Part shown: in pieces, positions 25,430 to 33,988 of the stretch
Layout of the letters: each line of letters starts with the position of its first letter
Numbering within the stretch: position 1 is the stretch's first letter
Origin: an uncultured Corynebacterium sp.
GTDB lineage: Bacteria > Actinomycetota > Actinomycetes > Mycobacteriales > Mycobacteriaceae
NCBI GenBank assembly: GCA_943913645.1
Contig: CALTYZ010000018.1
Span: 1-49,873 of the forward strand
Direction: 5' to 3'
DNA length: 49,873 nucleotides
Program-made: the position numbers and the translations under genes
Notes under the pieces: model-generated
Databases searched by the model: none
What the model was told of the DNA's origin: nothing
Seen by the model: the letters and a program-made list of their open reading frames with translations, nothing else

Positions 25430-25921
25430 TTATGGAAAGGCTGCGGTAGCCCAGCTGTAACCCCTCTCCGCTACGGCGTCCGGCGACGCAATGCCGAGCA
25501 GCACCACACAAAACGCCAGCAGACACGCGGCGTCAACTGTGACGTTGCCCTGTGGGAACGTGCTTTGCTCCGTCATCTCGCCGAAGGCTTGCATGGCGTC
25601 TACTGCGTAGGTCACCGGCATCGCCAGCGAGACCGACTCCAGGATTCTCGGCATATCCGCGCGTGGAACGAGCAGCCCGCACAGCAGGAACTGGGGCACC
25701 ACTACGGCAGGTACAAACTGGACTACCTGAACTCGGTGCCGGAGAACGCGGAGTGCCTTGGCCAAGACCCTGGGGCGGTAGTTCAGCTGCCGGGCGGCTT
25801 CTTCTACCTTGCGCCGGGTTGCTGCGGAGACGTAGCCCCTGCCCGATAACGCCCGGGAGGCGGTGCCGTATCCAACCCCGGCTGCTTAGGCGACTGCTTT
25901 CAGGGAAGGTGTCGTGGACAT
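25430..25921 (-). pseudogene. Chimeric remnant: LacI DNA-binding domain fused to ABC-2 permease tail
   Basis: From ATG 25921 the frame reads MSTTPSLKAVA, a TAA stop at codon 12 (25886-25888), then AAGVGYGTASRALSGRGYVS and ATRRKVEEAARQLNYRP, a textbook LacI helix-turn-helix and hinge. One substitution (CAA, GAA or AAA to TAA) explains the stop. The same frame then stays open to 25430 but changes identity near 25735-25765: VVVPQFLLCGLLVPRADMP and MPVTYAVDAMQAF are the C-terminal part of an ABC-2-type drug-efflux permease. Two unrelated gene fragments were therefore joined in frame by a deletion. The permease piece (from an internal start) might still be made, but is too short to work. Confidence 0.75.
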
Positions 25922-25960
25922 AAATGCTGATAGCATCCGACTACGAGAAGCCGATGACCT

Positions 25961-26017
25961 TCATCCACAAAACCACCAAAAACGATCGTGTTTAGTGGCA
26001 GATTTGGCTGGTTTCAT
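25961..26017 (-). pseudogene. 18-codon remnant of a type II toxin gene
   Basis: The ATG at 26017 overlaps the antitoxin stop as ATGA, the usual coupling in toxin-antitoxin pairs. It reads MKPAKSATKH, which resembles the PSA.KH start of toxins I recall next to this antitoxin type. It then departs (DRFWWFCG) and stops at 25961. The rest of the toxin has been lost, probably in the same event that joined the LacI/ABC-2 debris. Confidence 0.5.
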
Positions 26018-26259
26018 GCTGACGTGAGTGCACTGATTGCTTGGCAAATAAGCTTAGATCGGGTGAGATGCTTTTGCGCAGCCAGGCGATCGAGAGCGCT
26101 AAGTTCATCGACAGTGAGGCGAACAGCGACCACCTGGGCAGGCTCTGCCCCGCGGCCGGGGCGTCCACGTCCGCGCTTTTTCAACACTTCTGGGTCGTAG
26201 CCTTCTTCTGCTTCGGAAACCCAGGTGTCGAGTTGGTCTTGGGTGATGCTCACAGGCAT
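26014..26259 (-). CDS. Ribbon-helix-helix antitoxin, orphan
   Basis: 81 residues from ATG 26259. The N-terminus (ITQDQLDTWVSEAEEGYDPE) is followed by a basic RGRGRPGRGAEP linker and the RHH core VVAVRLTVDELSALDRLAAQ..LTRSKLI. This is the pattern of actinobacterial antitoxins with a C-terminal CopG/RHH fold, whose toxin gene normally starts in an ATGA overlap. Here that toxin is truncated to 18 codons. It probably binds its own promoter; an 8-bp element occurs inverted just upstream. Confidence 0.7.
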   Translation of the reverse strand: MPVSITQDQLDTWVSEAEEGYDPEVLKKRGRGRPGRGAEPAQVVAVRLTVDELSALDRLAAQKHLTRSKLICQAISALTSA

Positions 26260-26265
26260 GGAAAT

Positions 26266-26371
26266 ACCGTATAACGAAATTTGACCGTCGATACTTGCTT
26301 CGTTAACGCTCGGCGGGAATCAGACTCCCACAGGAGCAGCGTAAGGGGCAGTACCGTAAGCAATATACGGT
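26266..26371. promoter_or_regulatory. Inverted ACCGTATA elements and hairpin upstream of the antitoxin
   Basis: ACCGTATA at 26266-26273 recurs as its complement TATACGGT at 26364-26371. The second lies in a hairpin: ACCGTA (26353-26358) and TACGGT (26366-26371), extended by AGGGG and CCCCT outside. The region separates the antitoxin start (26259) from the divergent gene at 26424. RHH antitoxins bind short palindromes, so these are candidate operators. Confidence 0.35.
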
Positions 26372-26423
26372 TCCCCTGGCGTTGGGCAGCTTGATAAATC
26401 CTCATTTGACGAATCCTGGAGCT

Positions 26424-26864
26424 ATGGGGGACGCCGATAAGCTATGTCTCTTCGGAGAGGATTGCAGTCGTATGTTTTTTGCTTTAGACACTTTTTTCGT
26501 GGCTAATCAGTGCGATTTGGTCTTGGCCTACAGAACGTATTCGCAAGTAGTGCGTAAAGCAGTACGTTTGCCTGGAGTCGACGTGCTCTTTATATGCTCT
26601 GAACCAGTTGAAGTAGATGCTGAAGAAATGAAAACAGATCTCATTACTCAGTTCAGGATTGAAAGGCCTAACGAGGATTTTGAGAGTTTGCAGTTGTACC
26701 TTTGCATGGCAATTGTTTCTATTGAACGAGCGCATTTTGCAAAGTTTGAGAGGCCCTTGGCGTCGTTTTTTCTCATGGATGATGAATATGTGAAAGCCGA
26801 TGTTTTCCCTAGCAGTGTTGGAGTAAGGGAGCTTATTCCTTCGCCATCTTCTGTCGACAAATAG
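26424..26864 (+). CDS. Hypothetical protein in AT-rich sequence
   Basis: 146 residues from ATG 26424 with a close TGGAG; an in-frame TTG at 26382 would add 14 residues. The protein is acidic with alternating helix and strand (FFVANQCDLVLAYRTYSQVV, VDVLFICSEPVEVDAEEM, LQLYLCMAIVSIERAHFAKF). No family recognised, no signal peptide. The DNA is visibly richer in A and T than its neighbours, which suggests recent transfer. It sits next to toxin-antitoxin debris and upstream of the restriction operon, so a defence-related or phage-derived origin is possible but unproven. Confidence 0.5.
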   Translation: MGDADKLCLFGEDCSRMFFALDTFFVANQCDLVLAYRTYSQVVRKAVRLPGVDVLFICSEPVEVDAEEMKTDLITQFRIERPNEDFESLQLYLCMAIVSIERAHFAKFERPLASFFLMDDEYVKADVFPSSVGVRELIPSPSSVDK

Positions 26865-27071
26865 AGTGGGGTAGTCCAGACTTACGCGGAGTGCCGGATA
26901 ATAGATGGGGGGGGAGCACTGGGTAGGAGAATTGCGAGAAATGCTGATATGGGGTTCTTCTAGATAAGTTTCCGTGCTTTCTCCGGCGAGGTGATTAGAA
27001 GGTGCCTCCTCTCGCTCGCGGAACGTATCCAGAAGGGCGATAGCTGACTCCTGTGCAATGGCGCTTGTGGT

Positions 27072-27113
27072 GCCCGAATGGAACGTGTTTACGCCCGAAT
27101 GGAACGTATTTAC
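27072..27113. repeat. Tandem 21-bp repeat, two copies
   Basis: GCCCGAATGGAACGTGTTTAC (one base over twenty shown split as GCCCGAATGG + AACGTGTTTAC) at 27072-27092 is followed directly by the same unit at 27093-27113 with one change (GTG to GTA). The 488-nt space 26865-27352 otherwise holds only a short possible gene fragment. Could be repeated binding sites or a mobile-element scar. Confidence 0.75.
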
Positions 27114-27183
27114 TAGCACCATTCAATGTTAATGCATTGCCAGTGGGTGCCAACAAACTTCACAATGACGGCGTGAACCCGCA

Positions 27184-27351
27184 GTGGAGCTCTCAACACC
27201 TGAGCGGCAGTTCGTTGAGGGAGCTTTTCACGCCTCGCACACTGATCACGTGTATAGCGAGGCGGCCTCTTCATTGCGGAGCGCCTTCGGCTTCAGTTCA
27301 GGGGGCAAGCCTAATCTCGAGCGTTTCGTAAAACTCCGTGACCAGCTTTAA
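27184..27351 (+). CDS. Possible 55-residue gene fragment
   Basis: An open frame from GTG 27184 to TAA 27349-27351 reads with protein-like composition (TPERQFVEGAFHASHTDHVY and LERFVKLRDQL). A stop lies in frame a few codons upstream. It has no good ribosome site and no recognised family. It ends one base before the convergent stop of the frameshifted HNH gene. It may be the tail of a lost gene or chance. Confidence 0.3.
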   Translation: MELSTPERQFVEGAFHASHTDHVYSEAASSLRSAFGFSSGGKPNLERFVKLRDQL

Positions 27352-27352
27352 G

Positions 27353-28571
27353 CTACGCACTCCAGAAATGCTTCCCGCCAAAACCCCCACGCATTTCCCA
27401 TTTCCACCTGAAACTATGCCACAACCAGGGGGACGCCTGAACTGGCGGTTCGTAGTCAGCCTTCTCAGGGCGTTTCGTCCTTGGATTTCGAGCGTCTCCG
27501 CTTAGGTTCCGAGTCTGCTTGCGGATCGTAGCCCATTGATCCATCAATTTCTGCTGACGTTCTTGCGTCTTCTGCAAACGAGAATTCAACACTCGACGTC
27601 TGAAGTTCAGGCTGATCGCCCGCCCCATGATTTTCCACTTAGGCAACGTTCCCGTGGCTATTTCCTCGGTGAACCTTTCCGCGTCTGACATGAACCGGGA
27701 TACGTCGCCCAGTACTTGCTCCGCCTGTTCGGTGATTTCCGCGATCTCGTTGTGCTTGGGAAGTGGCTCCCACAAATTCTGATAAGGAAGTTCCCGCCTA
27801 TCCCGCATGTATGCGGCGGGCTGGAAAACCGAAGCAGAATGTTTCCGTTCTGCGGGATGGATCGTCAATCCAGTGAAAAGTCGCCCCTGCGAAACCATCT
27901 TGAAGACACGCTCCAAAACCAATCTCTTGCATCTGCCAATCGAGTATCTGGCAGGCATTTGAGAAAGGCGCGAACCATTCCTCGGGTCGTGAAGGGTCAA
28001 GCCCCTGAACGTGCTCGTAGTCCTTGTAGAGCAAGAGCGTAAACGTGTGAACCATTTCCGGATCGTGCAGGTACAAACGAAGATCTTCCGGCACCTCATA
28101 GCCCGCGTCGTACATCTTGCAGCCGAAATGCTTCGCGTAATAACGGGCGAGGTCTCCCTGATCGTAAGGAGTGCCCGCGAAGACCTCATCCCAATGAAAC
28201 TCACGCCGGTTCCTGTAAAACTCTAGGTCATCCAGGATGAAGTCCATGAAGTGGTCATACGCCTTGTCGAACGGCTGGGAGAATTGGCTATTGCAGTAGG
28301 AACAGATGGTCTTTCCGAACATGAAGATTCCATGATTCGGACCGCTCATCTTGTAAAAGCGTCCGTCTCGCCCAATCGTTCCGAGAGGTTGCCGTCCACC
28401 CGCTTCCCAAATCTTCTTGAGCCGGGAACTCTTAAAGGCGTGCTCCTGAGAGTCGGCGGGACGCTCCTCACAGATCCAGCAGACCTCCCGGTCGCGCCGG
28501 GGGAACGCGTGATTCGCCTTTTCTTGCCCAATAACTTCCGCCGCCTTAGTCTCCGTCAGTGTAGCGTTCAT
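27353..28571 (-). pseudogene. Second HNH-like gene of the restriction operon, frameshifted
   Basis: From ATG 28571 (inside the end of the previous gene, overlap 26 nt) the frame gives CWIC at 31-34, EH at 43-44 and C90-x-x-C93-N94, the same zinc/HNH-like pattern as the paralogue upstream. Shared blocks include DEVFAGTPYDQGDLARYYAK. The frame ends early at TAG 27798-27800. The next frame continues the protein (PAAYMRDRRELPYQNLWEPL, then a basic coiled coil with RLQKTQERQQKLMDQWATIR) to 27353. The 1219-nt span is not a multiple of three, consistent with a one-base indel near 27800-27845, where CGCATGTATGCG forms a small palindrome. It may be inactive, phase-variable or a sequencing error. Confidence 0.65.
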
Positions 28572-29577
28572 GCTCGGACTGAAGGCTCGCGCAAACCTCG
28601 TGAAATGGCTTTTCACTCAGCTCATTGAACCGAGTGATGAACTGACCAAGTAATCGCTGTTCTGCTCTCAAGTCTCTCAGTAGTTTCCATTTCTTCCAGC
28701 CACGAAGATTTTGCTCACTTACCTGCGTCTGAATCTCTTGGATTTTTTTGTATTGAAAGATTGCACTTTCGAGCCACCGGAGTCTCCATCGCCCATTCTG
28801 AAGCCAGCGCATGGGAAGGTCTTCAATCTCATAGGCGTGACCACAGTCATCGAATGCGTAAGTAAAATCCTTCAGATCCCACGGTTGAGGCTCCAGGCTG
28901 CTCTTGAACCAGCCGACGAAGACTGCGACACAACCATCCTGGATGAGTGCACCCATCATTTCCGAATCCTTTGGAGGATCTGAAGGCTGTGGGTATACGT
29001 CAGCATACGGATCAAAGAATTTCTGCAGCCCGAACCTATCGTGGTGGTCAAACGTTGCGTAGTCCCTAAACAGCGCGATTGTGAACTCGCTAGGTTCAAC
29101 ATCTTCCCAGAGAAATCGGCGCATCTCCTCCGGCACCGATTGGTAGCGATCTACAAAACGGCATCCGGCATTCTTCACGTAGTAGCGCGCGAGATCACGC
29201 GCGTTATAGGGCGTGTCGCCAAAGATCTCATCCCAATCCCAGTCAGTGCGAATTCTCAGGAAGTCGGGGTTTTCCTTCATAAACGAGATGAAATGAGAAT
29301 AGGCGTAATCCCACGGCTGTGACTTGAGGTTGTTGCATTCGGCACAAAGTATCTTGCCGAATTGCAACAGACCGGACTTAGCACTGGTAATCTCCTGGAA
29401 CTCGAAATCTTCGCCGAGCATCAGAAAGGGTCCGTCGGGATTTTCCTGCTGTACGTCCCGAAATCGAGAGCCTTTGAGTGAGTGCTCTTGGGTGTTAGCT
29501 GGATTTACTTCGCACATCCAGCAAACTTCAACATCATTGCGGCGTTTGAATGCACGATTCGCTTTCGCTCTGCCCAT
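28546..29577 (-). CDS. HNH-like CxxC/EH/CxxCN protein encoded behind hsdR
   Basis: 343 residues from ATG 29577, with AGGGGG upstream, 16 nt after the hsdR stop. Motifs: C19-x-x-C22, E31-H32, C78-x-x-C81-N82. This spacing is that of zinc-bound HNH/treble-clef nucleases, where the His and the final Asn belong to the active site. Then follow SQPWDYAYSHFISFM and DEIFGDTPYNARDLARYYVK, strongly conserved in the paralogue downstream, and a basic C-terminal coiled coil. The tight spacing puts it in one transcript with hsdM-hsdS-hsdR. Probable role: accessory nuclease or regulator of the restriction system. I do not recognise a named family; nuclease activity is inferred from the motifs only. Confidence 0.65.
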   Translation of the reverse strand: MGRAKANRAFKRRNDVEVCWMCEVNPANTQEHSLKGSRFRDVQQENPDGPFLMLGEDFEFQEITSAKSGLLQFGKILCAECNNLKSQPWDYAYSHFISFMKENPDFLRIRTDWDWDEIFGDTPYNARDLARYYVKNAGCRFVDRYQSVPEEMRRFLWEDVEPSEFTIALFRDYATFDHHDRFGLQKFFDPYADVYPQPSDPPKDSEMMGALIQDGCVAVFVGWFKSSLEPQPWDLKDFTYAFDDCGHAYEIEDLPMRWLQNGRWRLRWLESAIFQYKKIQEIQTQVSEQNLRGWKKWKLLRDLRAEQRLLGQFITRFNELSEKPFHEVCASLQSEHERYTDGD

Positions 29578-29593
29578 CGGTACACCCCCTCAC

Positions 29594-32500
29594 CTACAGC
29601 ATCGAGAAACGATCCACGAACGCTGACAGTTTCTCGCCCACCCGAGCTCGCACCTCATCGTGGTTCGCCTGTCGCCCAAACCGGGATGTAGTCGGCAAGA
29701 GCTTCGTCATCGCCGTGCCAGACGTAGACACCACGCCAGTGCGAAGGGCTTCCTCCACAAACGAGTAGGTCTGATCAGCTTTCAGTTTCTCTGCCTCGAT
29801 CAGCTCATTGAGTTCCTGATCACGCCGGATCGCCATGAACTGCTCCCAGCGCGCATCCGTGTCACCGGAAGTACCAGCGCCCTCCTCGGAGTCCATGAAC
29901 TCCTCGATAAGGTCACGCTTGTCGCGCAAGGCCGGGGACGCGTCCACACTGCGCCCGATAATGGCACGAGTCTCCCGTGCACCTGCTTCGTCGCCTTGTC
30001 CCTGCTTCGTCCGGTAATCGTCAATTAACATGACGATATAGTCCACGTTGATCTCAACCTGCTTAACCAGCTCGATTTCAAACACCAGCTGGTTGTCATC
30101 CGGGTCATCCACGTGCGAGCTATCCACCACGCGCTCAGCGTCGCGCCGTGCCTTGAAATCGTCGTGGAGGTCCAGATACATCGACTTGTAATCCTGGGAC
30201 TCGCGCTCGGTAATGAGTTTCTTGTCCTGGAACTCATCGAAGGAGGTCAGGATGTTTTCCAGCTTGAGGATCTCGCCGTAAAGCTTCACGAACCCAACCT
30301 GCGCCTTCTCGGAGACGATGAGTTCCCCAGCTGGGTAGAACTCTTTCAAGTCCTCCACCTTGCGCTGATAGTCACGGTAGAAGTCCTTGAACGGTGCCAG
30401 GATCGCCACCTGCGCCGCATTGTCGGCATTACCGAACAGCTCCAGTGCCTCGTTCGTGTTCTCATCCAGGTCCCGGAAGGACACGATATTGCCGTAGGTC
30501 TTCACCGAGTTCAGGATGCGGTTCGTGCGCGAGAACGCCTGGATCAGACCGTGCATGCGCAGGTTCTTGTCCACGAACAAGGTGTTGAGCGTAGTCGCGT
30601 CGAAACCGGTCAGGAGCATGTTCACCACGATGACAAGGTCAATCTCGCGGTTCTTGATGCGTTGCGAGAGATCCTTGTAATAGTTCTCGAACGACTCAGG
30701 ATCGCGCGCATCGTAATTCGTGGCGAACATCTCGTTGTAGTCGGACACGGCACGCGCCAAGAACTCCAGGTTGTCCCCGGAGAGCTTGGTGGTGTCGAAG
30801 TCCTCCTCCTCGATGATGTCCACAGTAGTGTTCTGGCTGGATTGCGCTGAGAAGATCGTCGCCACCTTGAGACGCTGCTCAGGTGGGAGGTGCTCTTGCT
30901 GGCGGGCGAACTCCTCATAGTAGGTGCGCGCTGCCGGGATCGAGTCAGTGGCAAACAGCGCGTTAAACCCACGTACAGCCTTATCCGACTTTGTCGCTTC
31001 CAGCGCGCCACGTTTGCGGACGGACTGCTCCACATTGGTTACAACCTTATGGACGTAGGTCTGCCCGAGATCGCGCTTCGTCTTCTGGTCGAAGTGCTCC
31101 AGGATGTAGCTGGTGATCGCCTCGATACGCCCAGGAGCCAGCAACTCAACGAGGCGCTGCTCCACGGGAGAATGCGGATCGGGCGAGACGGGAGCTAGCT
31201 CGTTGTACTCCACGCGGAACGGCAGGACGTTCTTGTCCCGGATTGCGTCCACAATCGTGTAGGAGTGCAGCAAATCACCGAATGCTTGCGCTGTGGTCTG
31301 TAAGTTCGGGTTGGAGCCGACCTTGTTCTGCTCAAAGATCGGGGTGCCGGTGAACCCGAAGAAGTTGTAGTTCTTGAACTTCTTTTTAATCGCAGTGTGC
31401 ATGCTGCCGAACTGGGAACGGTGGCACTCGTCAAAGATGAACACCACGTGCTTGTTGTAGATCTCGCGCTTCTCGTTCCCGGCGATGAAGTGGCTCATCT
31501 TCTGGATCGTGGTGATCACGATCTTGGAATCAGCACGAGTGAGATCGATATCGCCGGTGGCTTTACCCTCGCGCTCACGCTGCTCAATCTCAGCCAGAAG
31601 CTCCTCGCGTGTGGACAGCTGCTGGGAGAGGATGCGCGTGGATGTGTTCGAGTTCGCGGCACCCTTCTCGAACCGATCATACTCCCGGATCGTCTGGTAG
31701 TCGAGATCCTTGCGGTCTACCACGAAGATGACCTTGTCCACGGACTCCATCTCAGAAGCCAGCTGCGCAGTCTTGAACGAGGTGAGCGTCTTACCTGAGC
31801 CGGTGGTGTGCCAGATGTAGCCACCAGCGTTGACGGTGCCGAGCTGCTTGTTCAACACCGCGCGCTCGATGCGGTTCAGGATGCGCTCGGCAGCGGCGAT
31901 CTGGTATGGGCGCATGACCAGCAACAGCTCATCGACGGTGAAGACGCAGTACTTCGTAAGTACCGACAGCAGCGTGTGCTTAGACATGAACGTCTTCGCG
32001 AACGCGATCAGATCTGTGATCGGCTTGTTCTTCGCGTCAGCCCACCACGAGGTGAACTCGAAGGAGTTGGAGGTCTTCTTGTTCTTCCGGGGGTTCGCTT
32101 TACCAGCAACCTCTTTGACGTGCAGATCACGGGTGGTGTTAGAGTAGTACTTCGTCTGCGTCCCGTTGGAAATCACAAAGAGCTGTACATACTGAAACAG
32201 CCCCTCATCAGCCCAGAACGAGTCACGCTGGTAGCGGTCGATCTGGTTGAACGCTTCACGAATCGCCACACCCCGGCGCTTCAACTCGATATGCACCAGC
32301 GGAAGACCGTTGACCAGCACGGTCACGTCGTACCGGTTCGACTGGTTGCCTTTGTCACTGCCCTTCGTGGAGTACTGGTTAATAACCTGTAGCGAGTTCC
32401 GATAGATGTTCGACTTGTCGATCAGTCGGATGTTCTTCGTCGTGCCGTCATCACGGATGAGATTCTTCTCGTGGTCAACCTGGACCGTGCGAGTCTTCTC

Positions 32501-32836
32501 CACGATGCCAGCCGACGGGTTAGCGATTTCAGAACGGTAGAAGGTCTCCCACTCGGCATCAGTGAAGGCGTAGTCGTTGAGTTCTTCCAGCTTCTGTCGA
32601 AGATTCCCACGCATCGCCTCAGGGGTGCGAATGTCAGCGTGCTCGTACGCCTGGCTGGTGAGCTGGTTGATGAAGGCTTCCTCTAGGGCTGCTTCCGACT
32701 GATACCCAGTAGCACTCTTGCCATCAGCTGCGTAGCTGGCGATGACAGTGGACGTGTCAGTGACAGCTACCGGGTCGGCGTAGTCGTGCTGGGGGCGGGG
32801 CGAGAGGGAGCGAGACGGGTTCGTGAACTGTGCCAT
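29594..32836 (-). CDS. hsdR: Type I restriction enzyme subunit R
   Basis: 1080 residues from ATG 32836, 6 nt after the hsdS stop. The N-terminal nuclease domain has RYDVTVLVNG..LVHIELKRR, the D...ELK part of a PD-(D/E)XK site. The motor follows with TTGSGKT near 344, DECH near 468 and FTGTPIF, then the second RecA lobe (NMLLTGFDATTLNTLFVDKN and QAFSRTNRI). The C-terminal helical region should dock on the HsdM/HsdS methylase. It cuts unmethylated DNA after ATP-driven translocation. Start and length fit the family. Confidence 0.93.
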   Translation of the reverse strand: MAQFTNPSRSLSPRPQHDYADPVAVTDTSTVIASYAADGKSATGYQSEAALEEAFINQLTSQAYEHADIRTPEAMRGNLRQKLEELNDYAFTDAEWETFYRSEIANPSAGIVEKTRTVQVDHEKNLIRDDGTTKNIRLIDKSNIYRNSLQVINQYSTKGSDKGNQSNRYDVTVLVNGLPLVHIELKRRGVAIREAFNQIDRYQRDSFWADEGLFQYVQLFVISNGTQTKYYSNTTRDLHVKEVAGKANPRKNKKTSNSFEFTSWWADAKNKPITDLIAFAKTFMSKHTLLSVLTKYCVFTVDELLLVMRPYQIAAAERILNRIERAVLNKQLGTVNAGGYIWHTTGSGKTLTSFKTAQLASEMESVDKVIFVVDRKDLDYQTIREYDRFEKGAANSNTSTRILSQQLSTREELLAEIEQREREGKATGDIDLTRADSKIVITTIQKMSHFIAGNEKREIYNKHVVFIFDECHRSQFGSMHTAIKKKFKNYNFFGFTGTPIFEQNKVGSNPNLQTTAQAFGDLLHSYTIVDAIRDKNVLPFRVEYNELAPVSPDPHSPVEQRLVELLAPGRIEAITSYILEHFDQKTKRDLGQTYVHKVVTNVEQSVRKRGALEATKSDKAVRGFNALFATDSIPAARTYYEEFARQQEHLPPEQRLKVATIFSAQSSQNTTVDIIEEEDFDTTKLSGDNLEFLARAVSDYNEMFATNYDARDPESFENYYKDLSQRIKNREIDLVIVVNMLLTGFDATTLNTLFVDKNLRMHGLIQAFSRTNRILNSVKTYGNIVSFRDLDENTNEALELFGNADNAAQVAILAPFKDFYRDYQRKVEDLKEFYPAGELIVSEKAQVGFVKLYGEILKLENILTSFDEFQDKKLITERESQDYKSMYLDLHDDFKARRDAERVVDSSHVDDPDDNQLVFEIELVKQVEINVDYIVMLIDDYRTKQGQGDEAGARETRAIIGRSVDASPALRDKRDLIEEFMDSEEGAGTSGDTDARWEQFMAIRRDQELNELIEAEKLKADQTYSFVEEALRTGVVSTSGTAMTKLLPTTSRFGRQANHDEVRARVGEKLSAFVDRFSML

Positions 32837-32842
32837 TGTGGG

Positions 32843-33988
32843 TTACTCCTTCACCTTGAAATCGAGAAGCTGATCCCGGTAGTACTCGTACTGCTTCTGA
32901 CGTAGCTCACGCTCACGCTTCAAATTGTCGATGTACTCGGTAAAGGTGTCTAGCTTGCTAGCGATCTCCTCCTGGACCTCAAGCGGAGGGAGGGGGATGG
33001 GAAAAGATTTCACTTTCGCGCTGTTGATATTCGATTGCGATCCTTCACCTAACGCTTTGAGATTCTCGTAGCTCCTGATCAGCCAGTAGTAAACAAACCT
33101 GAAATCAGCAACGCCGGGATCGATTTCCAGGTTGCAACAAGCCTGGTTAGTTGTGACTGGAATCGTTGTAAGTGCGACCTTCGCAGCGGTGGCTCCGTAC
33201 ATCGCCACGATGACCGAGTTTGCTTTGATCCATTTGGCGGATGACGCTTCCAGACCCGCTTCGGTAATTGTTGCGCTCGCTTCGTGGATGACCTTCATCT
33301 GAACGTCTTGCGTGCGTACCCAGGGAATATCTCCTCCGTAGTATTTCTCAACTTTGGAGCTTGGAGTACCCCCAGAACACACTCTGGAACAAACATCAGC
33401 AATTCGACTGACAGGAGCGTCTGGAAAGTCAGACATGGATTCGAGGGCAGTAGCAAACTGCTTCTCACGTCCAGCGATCTCCTCTTCTAACTCGCGGTCT
33501 AGCTCCACGAACTGATCGAGAATCCGCACGATCTCTTCCTGAACCTCAAGAGGAGGGAGGGGGATCTGGAACTTAGAGTAAATACCAATCCACTGACGAG
33601 CGTGCTCTACCGGTTGGTAGTTGATCGTTTGCATCGCGTAGTAAACAAACCTGAGATCATGGCGCTTGCCAGAACGCGCGGTCAGCAACTTCATGGCTGA
33701 GGATTTGACCTTGAATGGGAAATTGACCCACTTAAACGACGTGGTGAAGTCATCAAAAATCACGACGGGATTCTCTAGCGAAGCCGGGTAAATCCCGTCC
33801 TCTTCGTTGGTGTACCCGAGGATGAAAGACTGTCCAGCAGTGAGCACCGGAGTTTCATACTCATCTCGATATTCGGTGCTCTTAACGGCATACTTCCCCG
33901 GCTGTTCGTAAGACAATAACTCACCTAGCGCTACCCGCTCCACCCCATCAGGGCACAGCTCTTGAATTAGCTCATCGACCTTACTCAT
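32843..33988 (-). CDS. hsdS: Type I restriction-modification specificity subunit S
   Basis: 381 residues from ATG 33988, which overlaps the hsdM stop by 8 nt; GGTGAGG precedes it. Two target-recognition domains (about 10-140 and 185-330) are separated by helical spacers. Each ends in the same phrase PLPPLEVQEEI (near 143 and 333), followed by a coiled coil (FVELDRELEEEIAGREKQF and YIDNLKRERELRQKQYEYY). The DNA coding these phrases is a direct repeat, a known site for domain swapping. The first domain (GELLSYEQPGKYAV) and the second (VCSRVCSGGTPSS) are distinct, so the target is bipartite; the sequence recognised cannot be read. Confidence 0.92.
   Translation of the reverse strand: MSKVDELIQELCPDGVERVALGELLSYEQPGKYAVKSTEYRDEYETPVLTAGQSFILGYTNEEDGIYPASLENPVVIFDDFTTSFKWVNFPFKVKSSAMKLLTARSGKRHDLRFVYYAMQTINYQPVEHARQWIGIYSKFQIPLPPLEVQEEIVRILDQFVELDRELEEEIAGREKQFATALESMSDFPDAPVSRIADVCSRVCSGGTPSSKVEKYYGGDIPWVRTQDVQMKVIHEASATITEAGLEASSAKWIKANSVIVAMYGATAAKVALTTIPVTTNQACCNLEIDPGVADFRFVYYWLIRSYENLKALGEGSQSNINSAKVKSFPIPLPPLEVQEEIASKLDTFTEYIDNLKRERELRQKQYEYYRDQLLDFKVKE

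Noticed and set aside
25294..26013. Second attachment site (copy of the tRNA-Arg 3' end) at the left end of the accessory region
   Set aside because: I looked for the GGTTCGAATCCTGTC core and its complement near the left edge and found no match; a systematic search would be needed.
26484..27122. A 212-codon minus-strand open frame opposite the AT-rich gene
   Set aside because: Its composition is not protein-like, it has no ribosome site, and it is long only because it mirrors the plus-strand gene at 26424-26864.
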